Below are positions 8,888 through 17,462 of a DNA stretch of 40,823 bases, one piece after another (position 1 is the first letter of the stretch; the number at the start of each line of letters is the position of its first letter). The stretch comes from Bacteroidota bacterium. GTDB taxonomy: Bacteria > Spirochaetota > Spirochaetia > JABMQR01. A program made the translations under genes and the position numbers. The DNA lies in NCBI GenBank assembly GCA_013202335.1, contig JABMQR010000007.1:1-40823 (forward strand). The letters are read 5' to 3'. The notes beneath the pieces were generated by a model, which saw nothing but the letters and a program-made list of their open reading frames with translations, searched no databases and was not told where the DNA came from.

Positions 8888-9386
8888 TTATGTCTCGATA
8901 ATTTGGTAATATATGGCTGGACCTGAACCCTTCCTTTCGATAAGGGCTTCCCCAATCATTTTATTTAAATGCCTTTCTGCTTTTTTCTTATCAAAAGAAA
9001 AGTGTTGCTCATACTCTTTTCGCTTTAACTTTCCTTTTAGTTTTACAAATTCAAATCCCAATAATTCTTCTTTATTTAGATTTTTAACTCCTTTTCTTAA
9101 AGAAACTTCCTTAATTGCCTACGTTGTTCGTGGAAAAATAACAACAACATTACTTCCATCATAATCAACAATAGGTAATGGAAGTCCGTACTTCTCACGA
9201 AGGGATTTAAAAGTATCCATTCCAAGGGCAGATTCTTCCATGTATTCCATTTCGCTAAAAATGAAAGTCAGCTTTTTATTACGACTATAGGATGTTGCAG
9301 TAAAGTTCTTTATGGCTTCTATTGTAATCGGGAGAACAGGTTTTCCAGGACTTTTTATACGGTCGCACCTCATTTGATTCTGCAAT
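8888..9386 (-). pseudogene. Remnant of an AlbA/Schlafen-type ATP-binding (RecG-like) protein
   Basis: The minus strand encodes SPGKPVLPIT, SRNKKL, MEYMEESALGMDTFK and YGLPLP, which match the C-terminal half of the AlbA_2/HATPase family often labelled ATP-dependent DNA helicase-like. A TAG codon at 9119-9121 interrupts it. In the same frame the text continues through GFEFVKLKGKLKRKEYEQHF and DKKKAERHLNKMIGEALIE, the family's winged-helix tail, to a TAA at 8888-8890. The N-terminal half is absent and the upstream part is fused, out of frame, to an unrelated fragment. So this is a truncated gene with an in-frame stop. Its last codons overlap a TCGAGACA repeat. Confidence 0.75.
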
Positions 9387-9605
9387 TACATCAATTTTTT
9401 TTGCAGATAAATCAGTTTCTTTTTTTCCGTATTTGACTTCACATTCTCTTCCTATATTTAGTTTTACGAACCCAAGTTTATAGAATAATGTCCATGTGTC
9501 ATTCTCCAAAATTTCGTCAATCGGTAACTCATCATTTTCCCGATTCTTTGATTCTTTTCTGAGCAATTTTTTCGAATTACTAAAATTATCTGAGATTATT
9601 ATCAT
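9360..9605 (-). pseudogene. N-terminal fragment resembling DGQHR-domain proteins
   Basis: From the ATG at 9605 the reading frame gives ENDTWTLFYKLGFVKLN and KKIDVIAESNE, which resembles the nuclease-like N-terminus of DGQHR proteins (usual pattern: WTLFYKLGF...QIDVFAxDDE, then VEC). The expected VEC catalytic strand and everything after it are missing: near 9370 the sequence changes to the AlbA-type remnant in another frame. The simplest explanation is a deletion joining two genes. The ATG overlaps the stop of a 35-residue ORF upstream by 4 nt. The family match is from memory and moderate. Confidence 0.55.
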
Positions 9606-9709
9606 ATATTCTTTTTTCTAATTGTGGCCAACTGTTGAGTAACCTCTAATGTGCTTATCCTGCTAAATCGGGTGTATAAACGCAATTGTGTATATTTTTC
9701 TTTTATCAT
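9602..9709 (-). CDS. Short ORF with strong ribosome-binding site (35 residues)
   Basis: A 35-codon ORF, MIKEKYTQLRLYTRF to IRKKNI, preceded by GAAGGAG 5 nt before its ATG and ending in an ATGA overlap with the DGQHR-like fragment. A matching promoter (TTGAAA, 17 bp, TATTAT) lies at 9782-9810. The peptide is basic and not recognisable; it may be the leftover start of the decayed gene or a small protein of the original locus. Confidence 0.4.
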   Translation of the reverse strand: MIKEKYTQLRLYTRFSRISTLEVTQQLATIRKKNI

Positions 9710-9781
9710 CTGTTCTCCTTCATTCGAAAAAGTCATCTGTCCGCACCTTGGAAAAGTCCGGCAACACAGACTTTTCACTCT

Positions 9782-9810
9782 ATAATAACATATATATTAC
9801 TATCTTTCAA
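9782..9810 (-). promoter_or_regulatory. Promoter toward the decayed DGQHR/AlbA locus
   Basis: On the minus strand TTGAAA (9805-9810), a 17-bp spacer and TATTAT (9782-9787). A stem GAAAAGTC/GACTTTTC (9751-9758 with 9769-9776) lies at the predicted transcript start. It is divergent from, and 22 bp away from, the HicB promoter. Confidence 0.5.
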
Positions 9811-9831
9811 ACAAAGTACACTTTTGAACAT

Positions 9832-9860
9832 TTGACAAACGCTACCGCATACGCTATCAT
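9832..9860 (+). promoter_or_regulatory. Promoter of the HicB-like gene
   Basis: TTGACA (9832-9837), 17-bp spacer, TATCAT (9855-9860). The spacing is ideal and the -35 box is the consensus. The predicted transcript start is around 9867, within 1-2 nt of the first possible ATG. Confidence 0.65.
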
Positions 9861-9865
9861 AAACT

Positions 9866-10240
9866 ATGAGGTACAAAGAATTGGCGAATCCAAAAAATGT
9901 GAACTTCAGTGATTTGATTGATAAATATACATACAGAGTTGAATGGTCTGAAGAAGATAATACTCATATTGCACGTTGCTTAGAGTTTCCGTCTTTGATG
10001 GCACATGGAGATTCGTCTATAGAAGCACTTAATGAATTGGAACATGTCGTAACAGAAACCATTGAATGGATGACGGAAGAGGATGAGGAAGTTCCTGAGC
10101 CGTTTGGATTGAAGAAGTACAAAGGGAATCTCACTTTAAGAGTTCCGCCAGAACTTCATAAGAACCTTGCAATAAAATCAGCTGAAGAAGGAATTTCAAT
10201 AAATAAGTACATTATTTCAAGAATCTCGGCAATTGTATAA
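9866..10240 (+). CDS. HicB-family antitoxin-like protein, no HicA partner seen
   Basis: A 124-residue protein. The N-terminal half has the HicB fold pattern (YTYRVEWSEEDNTHIARCLEFPSLMAHG, then SIEALNELEHVV). The C-terminus is a ribbon-helix-helix DNA-binding motif (GNLTLRVPPELHKNLAIKSAEEGISINKYI), typical of the longer HicB type that represses its own operon. The start is uncertain: the ATG at 9866 coincides with the predicted transcript start (leaderless), while the in-frame TTG at 9881 has GAGG 9 nt upstream and would give 119 residues. No HicA-like ORF (about 60 residues, dsRNA-binding fold) is visible on either side, so it appears orphaned at the edge of a decayed island. Confidence 0.85.
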   Translation: MRYKELANPKNVNFSDLIDKYTYRVEWSEEDNTHIARCLEFPSLMAHGDSSIEALNELEHVVTETIEWMTEEDEEVPEPFGLKKYKGNLTLRVPPELHKNLAIKSAEEGISINKYIISRISAIV

Positions 10241-10362
10241 ATTACGAAAATCGCCCATGAACAGGCGTAGAAAATCTGTCTGAAATGACGAAATTGTTGT
10301 GCACCAAACGCTTTTCTTTTAATTAGGAGATAGTTAAGAACTGCTGCATCCTTTCACCGGTC

Positions 10363-11388
10363 TCAGGTACGATCCCAAGACCTTTTCATAACCCGGTGAT
10401 TCACGATCACGGGAGTTTCCCGATATATTTGCGGGAAAGGAAGATCTTCTTTCTTTAATCTCCTGAGAAGAAGGCGTGCCGACTGTTGTCCGATACCGGC
10501 CAGGGGCTGTCGGACAGTTATCCATGCGTGTGTAAACAGGGAGGATATTGAGGACTCATCAAAAGCAGCTATACGAATATCTTTTGTTACCCCATGCTCA
10601 ACCAGGTACTTTTCTGCCCCAATCCGCATGAAAAGGTTTATGATAAAGACATAAGCAATATCGGGCATTGATTCTACAAGTTCACTCATGAGTTTGTATC
10701 CGCTTTCGATATGCATATCACCGTACTTTAAGATTGATTGGTCTATAGGCTTACCGTATTTTTTCATTGCGGCAGCATATCCTTCATACCGTTCACCTGC
10801 AGAGGTAAGTGACATCTCACCACCAATAAAAGCTATCTTTCCCGCACCATCCAGAATGCACCGTTCAACGGCCTCAAAGGAGCCGCGGAAATTATCTGTC
10901 AGTACTGCATCTGCAGGTACCCCTTCAACTAACCGGTCCACAAGGACAAACGGAATATCGAGATCCTGCAGAATATGCAGATGATCCCCGTTTTGGCAAT
11001 CAGCAGGAATAATTATCATCCCATCGACCTGTTTCTCGATCAGCATTCGAATAAGAGCCTCTTCCTCACCTGCACTCTCTCTTGAGTTGCAGATAAAGGA
11101 GAAATACCCTTTCCCACGGAGATAGTCTTCAATGCCTTCAGCAACTGCCATAAAAAAATCATTCTGGAATTCCGGTGCTATTATGCCTATCGTATGAGTT
11201 CTGCTTGTTTTCAGACTCCTGGCGATGGGATTCACCGTATAACCCAGTTTATCCATGCAGTTCAGGACACTAATTCTTGTCTCTTTTTTAACTTTTGGGT
11301 CATTATTCAGGACACGCGAAATGGTTGCGGTTGAGAAACCGGAGCATTTAGCGACATCCTTCATAGTAGCTGACCGGGATTTATTCAT
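10363..11388 (-). CDS. LacI-family transcriptional repressor of the fucose module
   Basis: A 341-residue protein of standard length. Residues 7-60 are the LacI helix-turn-helix and hinge (TMKDVAKCSGFSTATISRVLNNDPKVKKETR...YTVNPIARSLKTSRT). The periplasmic-binding-protein-like core follows (IGIIAPEFQNDFFMAVAEGIEDYL, AFIGGEMSLTSAGERYEGYAAAM, AAFDESSISSLFTHAWITVRQP). Its ATG shares one base with the fucU stop codon (TGATG), so the two genes are co-translated. Two palindromes of LacI type (11912-11927 and 11991-12006) in the fucU-fucI spacer are the probable binding sites. The inducer is probably L-fucose or a derivative; this is inferred from context. Confidence 0.93.
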   Translation of the reverse strand: MNKSRSATMKDVAKCSGFSTATISRVLNNDPKVKKETRISVLNCMDKLGYTVNPIARSLKTSRTHTIGIIAPEFQNDFFMAVAEGIEDYLRGKGYFSFICNSRESAGEEEALIRMLIEKQVDGMIIIPADCQNGDHLHILQDLDIPFVLVDRLVEGVPADAVLTDNFRGSFEAVERCILDGAGKIAFIGGEMSLTSAGERYEGYAAAMKKYGKPIDQSILKYGDMHIESGYKLMSELVESMPDIAYVFIINLFMRIGAEKYLVEHGVTKDIRIAAFDESSISSLFTHAWITVRQPLAGIGQQSARLLLRRLKKEDLPFPQIYRETPVIVNHRVMKRSWDRT

Positions 11389-11819
11389 CAGGATTTGACG
11401 ACACCTTTCTTAAGAAGAATGTTCGCATAAACAGCAGATTCACCGGTTGCAACTACTGCATAGGCTTTTTTTGCCCGTTCATAAAAGGCAAATCTCTCGA
11501 TATTTGTCAGCCCGGCAAAACCAGGTTCTCTTTTCTCCAAAATTTCACGGTACTCATCCCAAATCGGAGTCTTCGCCGTATCACCAGGAACTACTTCCAT
11601 AAGAACAGCATGGCTGTCATCATATTGATCAAGAGGAAAAAACTGCATTACTGCATCAAGGACTTCGGGAACTCCATGTCCATCAAGCCGAACCACCCTC
11701 TGTCCCATACTTTCAGCCGGGAAATTTCCATCAGAGATAACGATTTCATCAGCATGCCCCATCTCCATCAGTATTTTTAATAATTCAGGTGAGAGAATTG
11801 CAGGGATATTTTTTAACAT
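11388..11819 (-). CDS. fucU: L-fucose mutarotase (RbsD/FucU family)
   Basis: A 143-residue protein close to E. coli FucU in length. The opening LKNIPAILSPELLKILMEMGHADEIVISDGNFP carries the conserved GHxDE/D motif of RbsD/FucU pyranases, and the C-terminal ERFAFYERAKKAYAVVATGESAVYANILLKKGV is typical. It interconverts alpha and beta anomers so that the isomerase receives its preferred form. The frame is open up to 11909, but GAGGAG 6 nt before the ATG at 11819 fixes the start. It is divergent from fucI and followed directly by the LacI regulator. Confidence 0.93.
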   Translation of the reverse strand: MLKNIPAILSPELLKILMEMGHADEIVISDGNFPAESMGQRVVRLDGHGVPEVLDAVMQFFPLDQYDDSHAVLMEVVPGDTAKTPIWDEYREILEKREPGFAGLTNIERFAFYERAKKAYAVVATGESAVYANILLKKGVVKS

Positions 11820-11911
11820 ATAGGTCTCCTCAATTTCAGTTGTTTGTATTGTCACTGGTTTTGAGAAAAAGTGCAATAAAAAGCTTGCCGGATTTCTCAA
11901 CTCATGCAATA

Positions 11912-11927
11912 ATGTAATCGATTACAT
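11912..11927. promoter_or_regulatory. LacI-type operator 1 (perfect palindrome)
   Basis: ATGTAATCGATTACAT is a perfect 16-bp palindrome with a central CG, the hallmark of LacI-family operators. It lies 93 nt before fucU and 106 nt before fucI, suited to control both directions. Confidence 0.75.
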
Positions 11928-11990
11928 ATTGAAGGAATAAATAAATCAAACAATATTACATAAATTATGATTTATCCGCATTAAATCTAT

Positions 11991-12006
11991 ATGTAACCGA
12001 TAACAT
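11991..12006. promoter_or_regulatory. LacI-type operator 2 (imperfect palindrome)
   Basis: ATGTAACCGATAACAT shares both half-sites (ATGTWAYCG) with operator 1, 79 bp away centre to centre. It lies 27 nt before the fucI start codon. Two sites suggest cooperative or loop-forming repression. Confidence 0.65.
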
Positions 12007-12032
12007 GAAATTTTGCCTGTAAGGAGAAAAAA

Positions 12033-13853
12033 ATGGCAGATCCGAAAACAATCGCAAAGAATAAGCCGGTATACCGGCTTCGGGGGAGCCTCCCCAAAAT
12101 AGGTATTCGCCCTACTATCGATGGACGAAGAAAAGGTGTCAGGGAGTCTCTTGAAGAACAGACTATGAATCTTGCTAAAACTGCGGCAAAGCTCATTTCA
12201 GAAAACCTGCGGCACCCCTCCGGGCATCCCGTTGAGTGCATCATTGCCGACACCTGTATCGGTGGAGTTGCTGAAGCGGCAATGTGCCGAGATAAATTTG
12301 CAAAAGAAGATGTTGCAGTAACCCTTACCGTAACTCCCTGCTGGTGCTATGGGTCAGAGACGATGGATATGGATCCAATGACCATCAAGGCTGTTTGGGG
12401 ATTCAATGGAACAGAACGTCCCGGAGCTGTGTACCTTGCAGCTGTCCTTGCAGGTCATAATCAGAAAGGGTTACCTGCATTCGGTATTTACGGTCGCGAT
12501 GTACAGGAAGCCGGTGATTCTACCGTAACCGATGACGTGAAAGAGAAAGTTTTGGGATTTGCACGTGCAGGTCTTGCGGCAGCCCACATGAGAGGAAAAA
12601 GTTACCTGTCAATTGGCGGGACATCCATGGGTATCGCCGGTTCTATTGTCGACCAGGACTTCTTTCAGGAGTACCTCGGCATGAGGACTGAAGTAGTTGA
12701 TATGTCTGAAATAGCACGCAGAGTTGAAGAGAATATTTTTGATGAGGACGAATTCAAAGCTGCGATGGAATGGGTCTCAATTAACTGTAAAGAACAGGAA
12801 GATACAGCGAATCCACCTGAATGGCAGAGATCTGCTGAACAGCGAAAGAAAGATTGGGAATATAGTGTAAAGATGGCAATTATCGGTCGTGATTTGATGA
12901 TTGGTAATCCTCGCCTGGCTGAAATTGGATATGGAGAAGAAGCACTGGGGCACAACGCAATTGCAGGTGGTTTTCAGGGACAGCGATCATGGACCGACCA
13001 CTGGGCAAACGGTGATTTCCTTGAGACTATTCTCAACTCATCCTTTGACTGGAATGGTATCCGTGAATCTTTTGTCTTTGCAACTGAAAACGACTCTCTT
13101 AATGCTGCTCCTATGCTTTTTGGGCATCTGCTCACCAATACTGCACAAATATTCTCCGACGTGAGAACCTACTGGAGCCCTGATGCCATTGAGAAGGTAA
13201 CCGGATGGAAACCTGAAGGCGCTGCTGCCGGAGGATTCATCCACTTAATCAACTCAGGTTCAACCTGTCTTGATGCTACAGGGGAAATGAGTGATAAAGA
13301 CGGCAACCCGGTTATGAAACCTCATTGGGATATTACTCCTGAAGATGCTGCGGCATGCCTTGATGCAACTGAGTTTTGTGTAGCTGATGGCGGTTATTTT
13401 CGCGGAGGAGGTTACTCCACCGATTTCCTGACCAAGGGGGGAATGCCAGTAACAATGTCCAGGATAAATATTGTCAAAGGTCTCGGTCCGGTCATGCAGA
13501 TAGCCGAAGGATATACCGCTGAAGTACCTGCAGAAGTACATGAAAAACTTGATGAACGTACAAACCCAACCTGGCCTACTACCTGGTTCGCACCAAGAAC
13601 AATCAGTGGAAATGAAAAATTCAAAGATGTCTACTCTGTAATGGCAAATTGGGGAGCTAACCATGGTGCAATCAGTTATGGGCATATCGGAGCTGATTTA
13701 ATCACTCTTTGTTCAATGCTGAGGATTCCTGTAAATATGCACAATGTTGATAACAGCAAGATTTTCAGACCAAGCATGTGGAATGCTTTTGGTATGGATA
13801 TGGAAGGATCAGATTATCGTGCATGCAGCACACTGGGACCGCTTTTCAGCTAA
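12033..13853 (+). CDS. fucI: L-fucose isomerase
   Basis: A 606-residue enzyme (E. coli FucI has 591). It starts with [25 protein letters not shown] and has [30 protein letters not shown] and the Mn-site residues Glu in ATENDSLNA and Asp in FSDVRTYW, 24 residues apart as in the E. coli protein. It converts L-fucose to L-fuculose and often D-arabinose to D-ribulose. AAGGAG lies 7 nt before the ATG. It is transcribed away from fucU and the LacI gene; two operators precede it and a strong terminator follows at 13909. No fuculokinase, aldolase or permease gene is in the window. Confidence 0.97.
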   Translation: MADPKTIAKNKPVYRLRGSLPKIGIRPTIDGRRKGVRESLEEQTMNLAKTAAKLISENLRHPSGHPVECIIADTCIGGVAEAAMCRDKFAKEDVAVTLTVTPCWCYGSETMDMDPMTIKAVWGFNGTERPGAVYLAAVLAGHNQKGLPAFGIYGRDVQEAGDSTVTDDVKEKVLGFARAGLAAAHMRGKSYLSIGGTSMGIAGSIVDQDFFQEYLGMRTEVVDMSEIARRVEENIFDEDEFKAAMEWVSINCKEQEDTANPPEWQRSAEQRKKDWEYSVKMAIIGRDLMIGNPRLAEIGYGEEALGHNAIAGGFQGQRSWTDHWANGDFLETILNSSFDWNGIRESFVFATENDSLNAAPMLFGHLLTNTAQIFSDVRTYWSPDAIEKVTGWKPEGAAAGGFIHLINSGSTCLDATGEMSDKDGNPVMKPHWDITPEDAAACLDATEFCVADGGYFRGGGYSTDFLTKGGMPVTMSRINIVKGLGPVMQIAEGYTAEVPAEVHEKLDERTNPTWPTTWFAPRTISGNEKFKDVYSVMANWGANHGAISYGHIGADLITLCSMLRIPVNMHNVDNSKIFRPSMWNAFGMDMEGSDYRACSTLGPLFS

Positions 13854-13908
13854 TCCCATCTGCTGAACCCTTTATTGAAGTACTGAACCCGGTTAAGACA
13901 TTAGTTAA

Positions 13909-13945
13909 GAGTCTGTCGAGCTAAGACAGACTCCGTTTTCTTTTT
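13909..13945 (+). terminator. Rho-independent terminator of fucI
   Basis: A perfect 9-bp stem GAGTCTGTC/GACAGACTC with a 7-nt loop, followed by CGTTTTCTTTTT. It lies 55 nt after the fucI stop. Confidence 0.85.
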
Positions 13946-13972
13946 GCCCATTGCAAAAATTATAGGTATATT
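13944..13972 (+). promoter_or_regulatory. Promoter of msrBA
   Basis: TTGCCC, a 17-bp spacer and TATATT, placing the transcript start near 13979, just before the GGAGG of the msrBA gene. The -35 box overlaps the end of the fucI terminator tail. Confidence 0.5.
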
Positions 13973-13989
13973 CGAATTGGAGGCAGATT

Positions 13990-14832
13990 ATGAAAAATAT
14001 CTACTTACAGCCGCTAAATCGTAAGGAATCAGAAATAATCGAGTACAAAGGTACCGAAGCCCCCTTTACCGGTGAATACTGGAATCATTTTGATGAGGGC
14101 GTCTATATATGCAGGAAATGCGGAAAACCCCTCTACCGATCAGAAAGTAAATTCTCCTCCGAATGCGGGTGGCCAAGTTTTGATGACAGAATCCCGAAAG
14201 CTGTTTCAGAAACCCCTGATGCAGATGGTCGAAGAATCGAAATAACCTGTTCAGCATGCGGCGGGCATTTGGGTCATGTTTTTACCGGAGAAAAATATAC
14301 AGAAAAAAACACACGCCACTGCGTTAATTCACTCTCAATTCACTATATCAGAACCCAACGTGCTGTTTTTGCATCAGGCTGTTTTTGGGGTACACAGTAC
14401 CATTTTGACAGATCAGACGGTGTAATCCTTACTGCAGCCGGCTATGCCGGGGGTGAGACTGAATTCCCAACCTATACACAAGTCTGTACAGGCACTACAG
14501 GTCATGTTGAAGCTGTTGAGGTGCTTTACGATCCTGAACGTACATCATTTGAGAAACTTGCAAAATTATACTTTGAAACTCACGACCCGTCACAGACTAA
14601 CGGTCAGGGACCGGATATTGGCAATCAGTACCTTTCAGTGCTCTTCTATAATAATAAGCATGAGAAGAAGAGAGCAGAGCAGTTGATTTCAATTCTTGAG
14701 AGTAAGGGCATTACGGTTGCAACAAAACTGGTTCCAGCAGGGATATTCTGGCCGGCGGAGACTTACCACCAGCATTACTATGATGTTAAGGGGAGTACAC
14801 CCTATTGCCATATGTATATAAAAAAATTCTAA
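13990..14832 (+). CDS. msrBA: Fused peptide methionine sulfoxide reductase MsrB-MsrA
   Basis: A 280-residue bifunctional repair enzyme. The N-terminal MsrB domain (about 1-120) has two zinc CxxC pairs (CRKCGKPLY and CSACGGHLGHVF) and the catalytic Cys in RHCVNS (residue 111). The C-terminal MsrA domain (about 125-280) has the catalytic GCFWG (Cys131) and TGTTGHVEAVEV and DPSQTNGQGPDIGNQY. The domain order B then A is the less common fusion order. It reduces both R and S methionine sulfoxide. It has GGAGG before the ATG and its own promoter. The stop overlaps that of convergent rsmG by 4 nt. No signal peptide is seen, so it is cytoplasmic. Confidence 0.95.
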   Translation: MKNIYLQPLNRKESEIIEYKGTEAPFTGEYWNHFDEGVYICRKCGKPLYRSESKFSSECGWPSFDDRIPKAVSETPDADGRRIEITCSACGGHLGHVFTGEKYTEKNTRHCVNSLSIHYIRTQRAVFASGCFWGTQYHFDRSDGVILTAAGYAGGETEFPTYTQVCTGTTGHVEAVEVLYDPERTSFEKLAKLYFETHDPSQTNGQGPDIGNQYLSVLFYNNKHEKKRAEQLISILESKGITVATKLVPAGIFWPAETYHQHYYDVKGSTPYCHMYIKKF

Positions 14833-15539
14833 AAGAGTTGTGAATTCAATGCAGTATATATTTTTTCCAGAATGAGAATACGCCGCTCAAGTTCAAGAAA
14901 GGGTACCGTATAAAAAATTATTTCTTGTTTCCAGAGAGCCAGCTGCGCTTCAGGTACTCTGGTCAGCTCTTGTTCAATTATTTCCAAACGACTCTTATAC
15001 GCAAAAAGCAGACCATCAGCAGAGGTTATACGGCTGAGAGCCCGTAATACATCCGGCAGTGCACGGAACGCTCTGAAAACTACAATATCAAACGTCCCTG
15101 CAACATCCTGAATATCCTGATCAATAATATCCAGATGCACATCGGAACTACGTACCCGATCAGCCTCACACTGAACAAGGGCATTCCTTAGAAAGCCAAC
15201 CCTTCTCCCTGAACGTTCTATCAGAGTAACATTGCAGTCCGGCAAAAAAATTGAGAGTGGAATTCCAGGCATCCCGTTTCCAGACCCCGCATCAGCAACT
15301 GTTACCGGTCTGCCGAATGCTTTTATTTTATCGAGCAGGATCGGAAGGGGCGCGAGTGAGTCCAGAATATGACGGGTTATTATTTCATCCCTGCTGCTTA
15401 CGGCAACAAGTTTATATTTAGCATTCCAAAAGAGTATTTCATCAACATACGCTGAAAGCGCATCAATTTGTGGAGTTGTAAAATCTATACCCAATTGTAT
15501 AAGCCCTTTTTCCAACAATGGTTCCCGAGATTTTGTCAT
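14829..15539 (-). CDS. rsmG: 16S rRNA m7G527 methyltransferase RsmG
   Basis: A 236-residue SAM-dependent methyltransferase with the class I motif [18 protein letters not shown] and the following acidic strand [30 protein letters not shown] is the family's catalytic region. It methylates G527 of 16S rRNA. The ATG overlaps the mnmG stop by 4 nt (ATGA), giving the classic mnmE-mnmG-rsmG order. At its 3' end it meets msrBA head-on with overlapping stops. Confidence 0.95.
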   Translation of the reverse strand: MTKSREPLLEKGLIQLGIDFTTPQIDALSAYVDEILFWNAKYKLVAVSSRDEIITRHILDSLAPLPILLDKIKAFGRPVTVADAGSGNGMPGIPLSIFLPDCNVTLIERSGRRVGFLRNALVQCEADRVRSSDVHLDIIDQDIQDVAGTFDIVVFRAFRALPDVLRALSRITSADGLLFAYKSRLEIIEQELTRVPEAQLALWKQEIIFYTVPFLELERRILILEKIYTALNSQLF

Positions 15540-17341
15540 GATTTTTTCCTCCCGAGGACAATCATAAGAACGGCAACATCGGAGTTTCTTACTCCTGATA
15601 TTCTGGATGCCTGACCAACAGAAAGAGGCCGGATTTGATTAAATTTTTCCTTTGCCTCATTCGATAAACCTTCAATGATGAAGAAATCAAAATCACGGGG
15701 AATCTTTATGCGTTCCATCTTACTGAAACGGTTCACCTGCCTCTGCTGCCGCTCAATATAACCGGCATACTTTATATCAAGTTCCACCTTCCGCATTACA
15801 GGTTCTGTAAATTTATCCAACTCAGGTACCGCAACTGCAGCATCCTCAATGGTTATTTCCGGCCTTTTCAGATGATGCAGCCAGTTTTTCCCCTCTACTG
15901 CATGCCGGCGCAGAAGTTCACGGATTTCATCAGCCTGCTGCCGTTTTTCACGAAGTTTCTCCATACGTTCTGATGAACAAAGACCAATGTCAAACCCTTT
16001 TTCGGTAAGTCGCTGATCTGCAGTATCATGCCTGAGATTAAGCCGGTATTCAGCACGTGAAGTAAACATCCTGTAGGGTTCCTGCGTCCCTTTTGTAACG
16101 AGATCGTCAATCAGCACACCAATATAGGCTTCTGCGCGGGAAAGAATGAGCGGTTCAAGATTCTGCAGTTTTCTGGCGGCATTTATTCCGGCAATAAGCC
16201 CCTGCCCCGCTGCCTCTTCATATCCTGAAGTCCCATTCGTCTGACCGGCTATAAATAACCCGCTGACTCTTTTCGTCTCCAAACTTGGATAGAGCTGTGT
16301 GGGATCCAGATAATCATACTCCACCGCATAGCCGGGCCGCATAATTTCTGCATGTTCAAGTCCCGGTATTGAGTGAATGAAACTCTCCTGAACATCTTCA
16401 GGCAGAGAAGAAGATATTCCGTTCAGGTACATCTCTTCAGTATTGAGTCCCTCCGGCTCTACAAATATTTGATGGCGGTCCCGATCCGGAAAACGAACTA
16501 CCTTATCCTCTATAGAGGGACAGTATCTTGGTCCCGAACCTACAATTTTACCCCCGTACAGTGGGGATCTTTTAATATTTTCAGAAATAATGGCATGGGT
16601 CATATTATTGGTATAGGTAATCCAGCAGGGAACAGATGGACGTTCAACACTCGAATTCATAAATGAAAATGGCTGCATAAGAAGGTCACCCGGCTGTTCT
16701 GACATTTTACTGAAATCTATGGATGATTTTTTTACTCTTGCAGGAGTACCTGTTTTCAATCTGCCGACGGTAAAACCTTTTTCCCGGAGGGCAGTGCCCA
16801 ATCCGATAGCTGCAGGCTCTCCCAGCCGACCTGACTGGTGCTCATAATCTCCAATAAAAATCTTTCCTTCCATGAATGTGCCTGTGGTAAGAACCACTGT
16901 ACGGGCAAATATTTTCCTGCCGCGTTCAGTCACTACACCGGCAATCTCTGTACCGGAACTGCTTAGTATCAAATCAACCACAGTATCCTGAAAGAGAGTA
17001 AGGTCTTTTTGTGTCTCAACACTCTCTTTTGCCAGCATATTGTAGGCAAATTTATCTGATTGAGCCCTTGGTGCCTGAACTGCAGGTCCTCTGCGTCTAT
17101 TGAGAATGCGAAACTGTATCATGGTGGAGTCAATAAGGTGTCCCATCTGTCCGCCCAATGCATCAATTTCACGAACTATATTTCCTTTTGACAAGCCGCC
17201 AACTGCCGGATTGCAGGACAATCTTCCTACTGCATCAAGGTTTTGGGTTATGAGCAGAGTCGAGAACTGCAGTCTTGCCAACGCAAGAGAAGCCTCTATT
17301 CCTGCATGACCTGCGCCAATTACTATGGCATCAAAATCCAT
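15536..17341 (-). CDS. mnmG: tRNA uridine-5-carboxymethylaminomethyl modification enzyme MnmG
   Basis: A 601-residue FAD protein (usual 620-630). It shows [18 protein letters not shown], then [39 protein letters not shown] and [24 protein letters not shown]. With MnmE it installs the cmnm5 group at wobble uridine 34 of certain tRNAs. The start at 17341 has AAGGA 9 nt upstream. The 188-nt spacer to mnmE contains a promoter-bearing 65-bp repeat and an 18-bp AT-rich hairpin, so mnmG can probably be transcribed apart from mnmE. Confidence 0.96.
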   Translation of the reverse strand: MDFDAIVIGAGHAGIEASLALARLQFSTLLITQNLDAVGRLSCNPAVGGLSKGNIVREIDALGGQMGHLIDSTMIQFRILNRRRGPAVQAPRAQSDKFAYNMLAKESVETQKDLTLFQDTVVDLILSSSGTEIAGVVTERGRKIFARTVVLTTGTFMEGKIFIGDYEHQSGRLGEPAAIGLGTALREKGFTVGRLKTGTPARVKKSSIDFSKMSEQPGDLLMQPFSFMNSSVERPSVPCWITYTNNMTHAIISENIKRSPLYGGKIVGSGPRYCPSIEDKVVRFPDRDRHQIFVEPEGLNTEEMYLNGISSSLPEDVQESFIHSIPGLEHAEIMRPGYAVEYDYLDPTQLYPSLETKRVSGLFIAGQTNGTSGYEEAAGQGLIAGINAARKLQNLEPLILSRAEAYIGVLIDDLVTKGTQEPYRMFTSRAEYRLNLRHDTADQRLTEKGFDIGLCSSERMEKLREKRQQADEIRELLRRHAVEGKNWLHHLKRPEITIEDAAVAVPELDKFTEPVMRKVELDIKYAGYIERQQRQVNRFSKMERIKIPRDFDFFIIEGLSNEAKEKFNQIRPLSVGQASRISGVRNSDVAVLMIVLGRKKS

Positions 17342-17355
17342 ACTTTCTGTCCTTT

Positions 17356-17394
17356 ATAAAATGATTAAGATATAAAATATCTTAATCATTTTAT
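17356..17394 (-). other. Perfect 18-bp AT-rich hairpin in the mnmG leader
   Basis: The arms 17356-17373 and 17377-17394 are perfectly complementary over 18 bp with a 3-nt loop (ATAAAATGATTAAGATAT and its reverse complement). It ends 14 nt before the mnmG ATG and lies downstream of repeat copy B. It could control mnmG translation, protect the 5' end or be a protein site. Confidence 0.6.
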
Positions 17395-17397
17395 TCA

Positions 17398-17462
17398 GAA
17401 GTTTTAGATTGCATGTAAAACCATAAATTATAAATAAATATACATTTAAAATCTAAAACTTC
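17398..17462 (-). repeat. 65-bp inverted-repeat element, copy B
   Basis: The arms GAAGTTTTAGAT and ATCTAAAACTTC are perfect and the total length equals copy A. Both arms changed T to A (or A to T) together relative to copies A and C, keeping the symmetry. On the minus strand TATAAT lies at 17427-17432 with TAGATT 17 bp upstream. Similarity to copy C continues for about 30 bp outside the right arm. Confidence 0.75.

Noticed and set aside
8913..9164. 83-codon plus-strand ORF
   Set aside because: It is the antisense shadow of the AlbA-type pseudogene tail, which reads as a recognisable winged helix on the minus strand.
9688..9912. 74-codon plus-strand ORF across the divergent promoters
   Set aside because: It has no ribosome-binding site, covers both promoters and overlaps the HicB gene in another frame.
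10241..10362. A missing HicA gene downstream of HicB
   Set aside because: No ORF of more than 20 codons with a ribosome-binding site is present in either direction in this gap.
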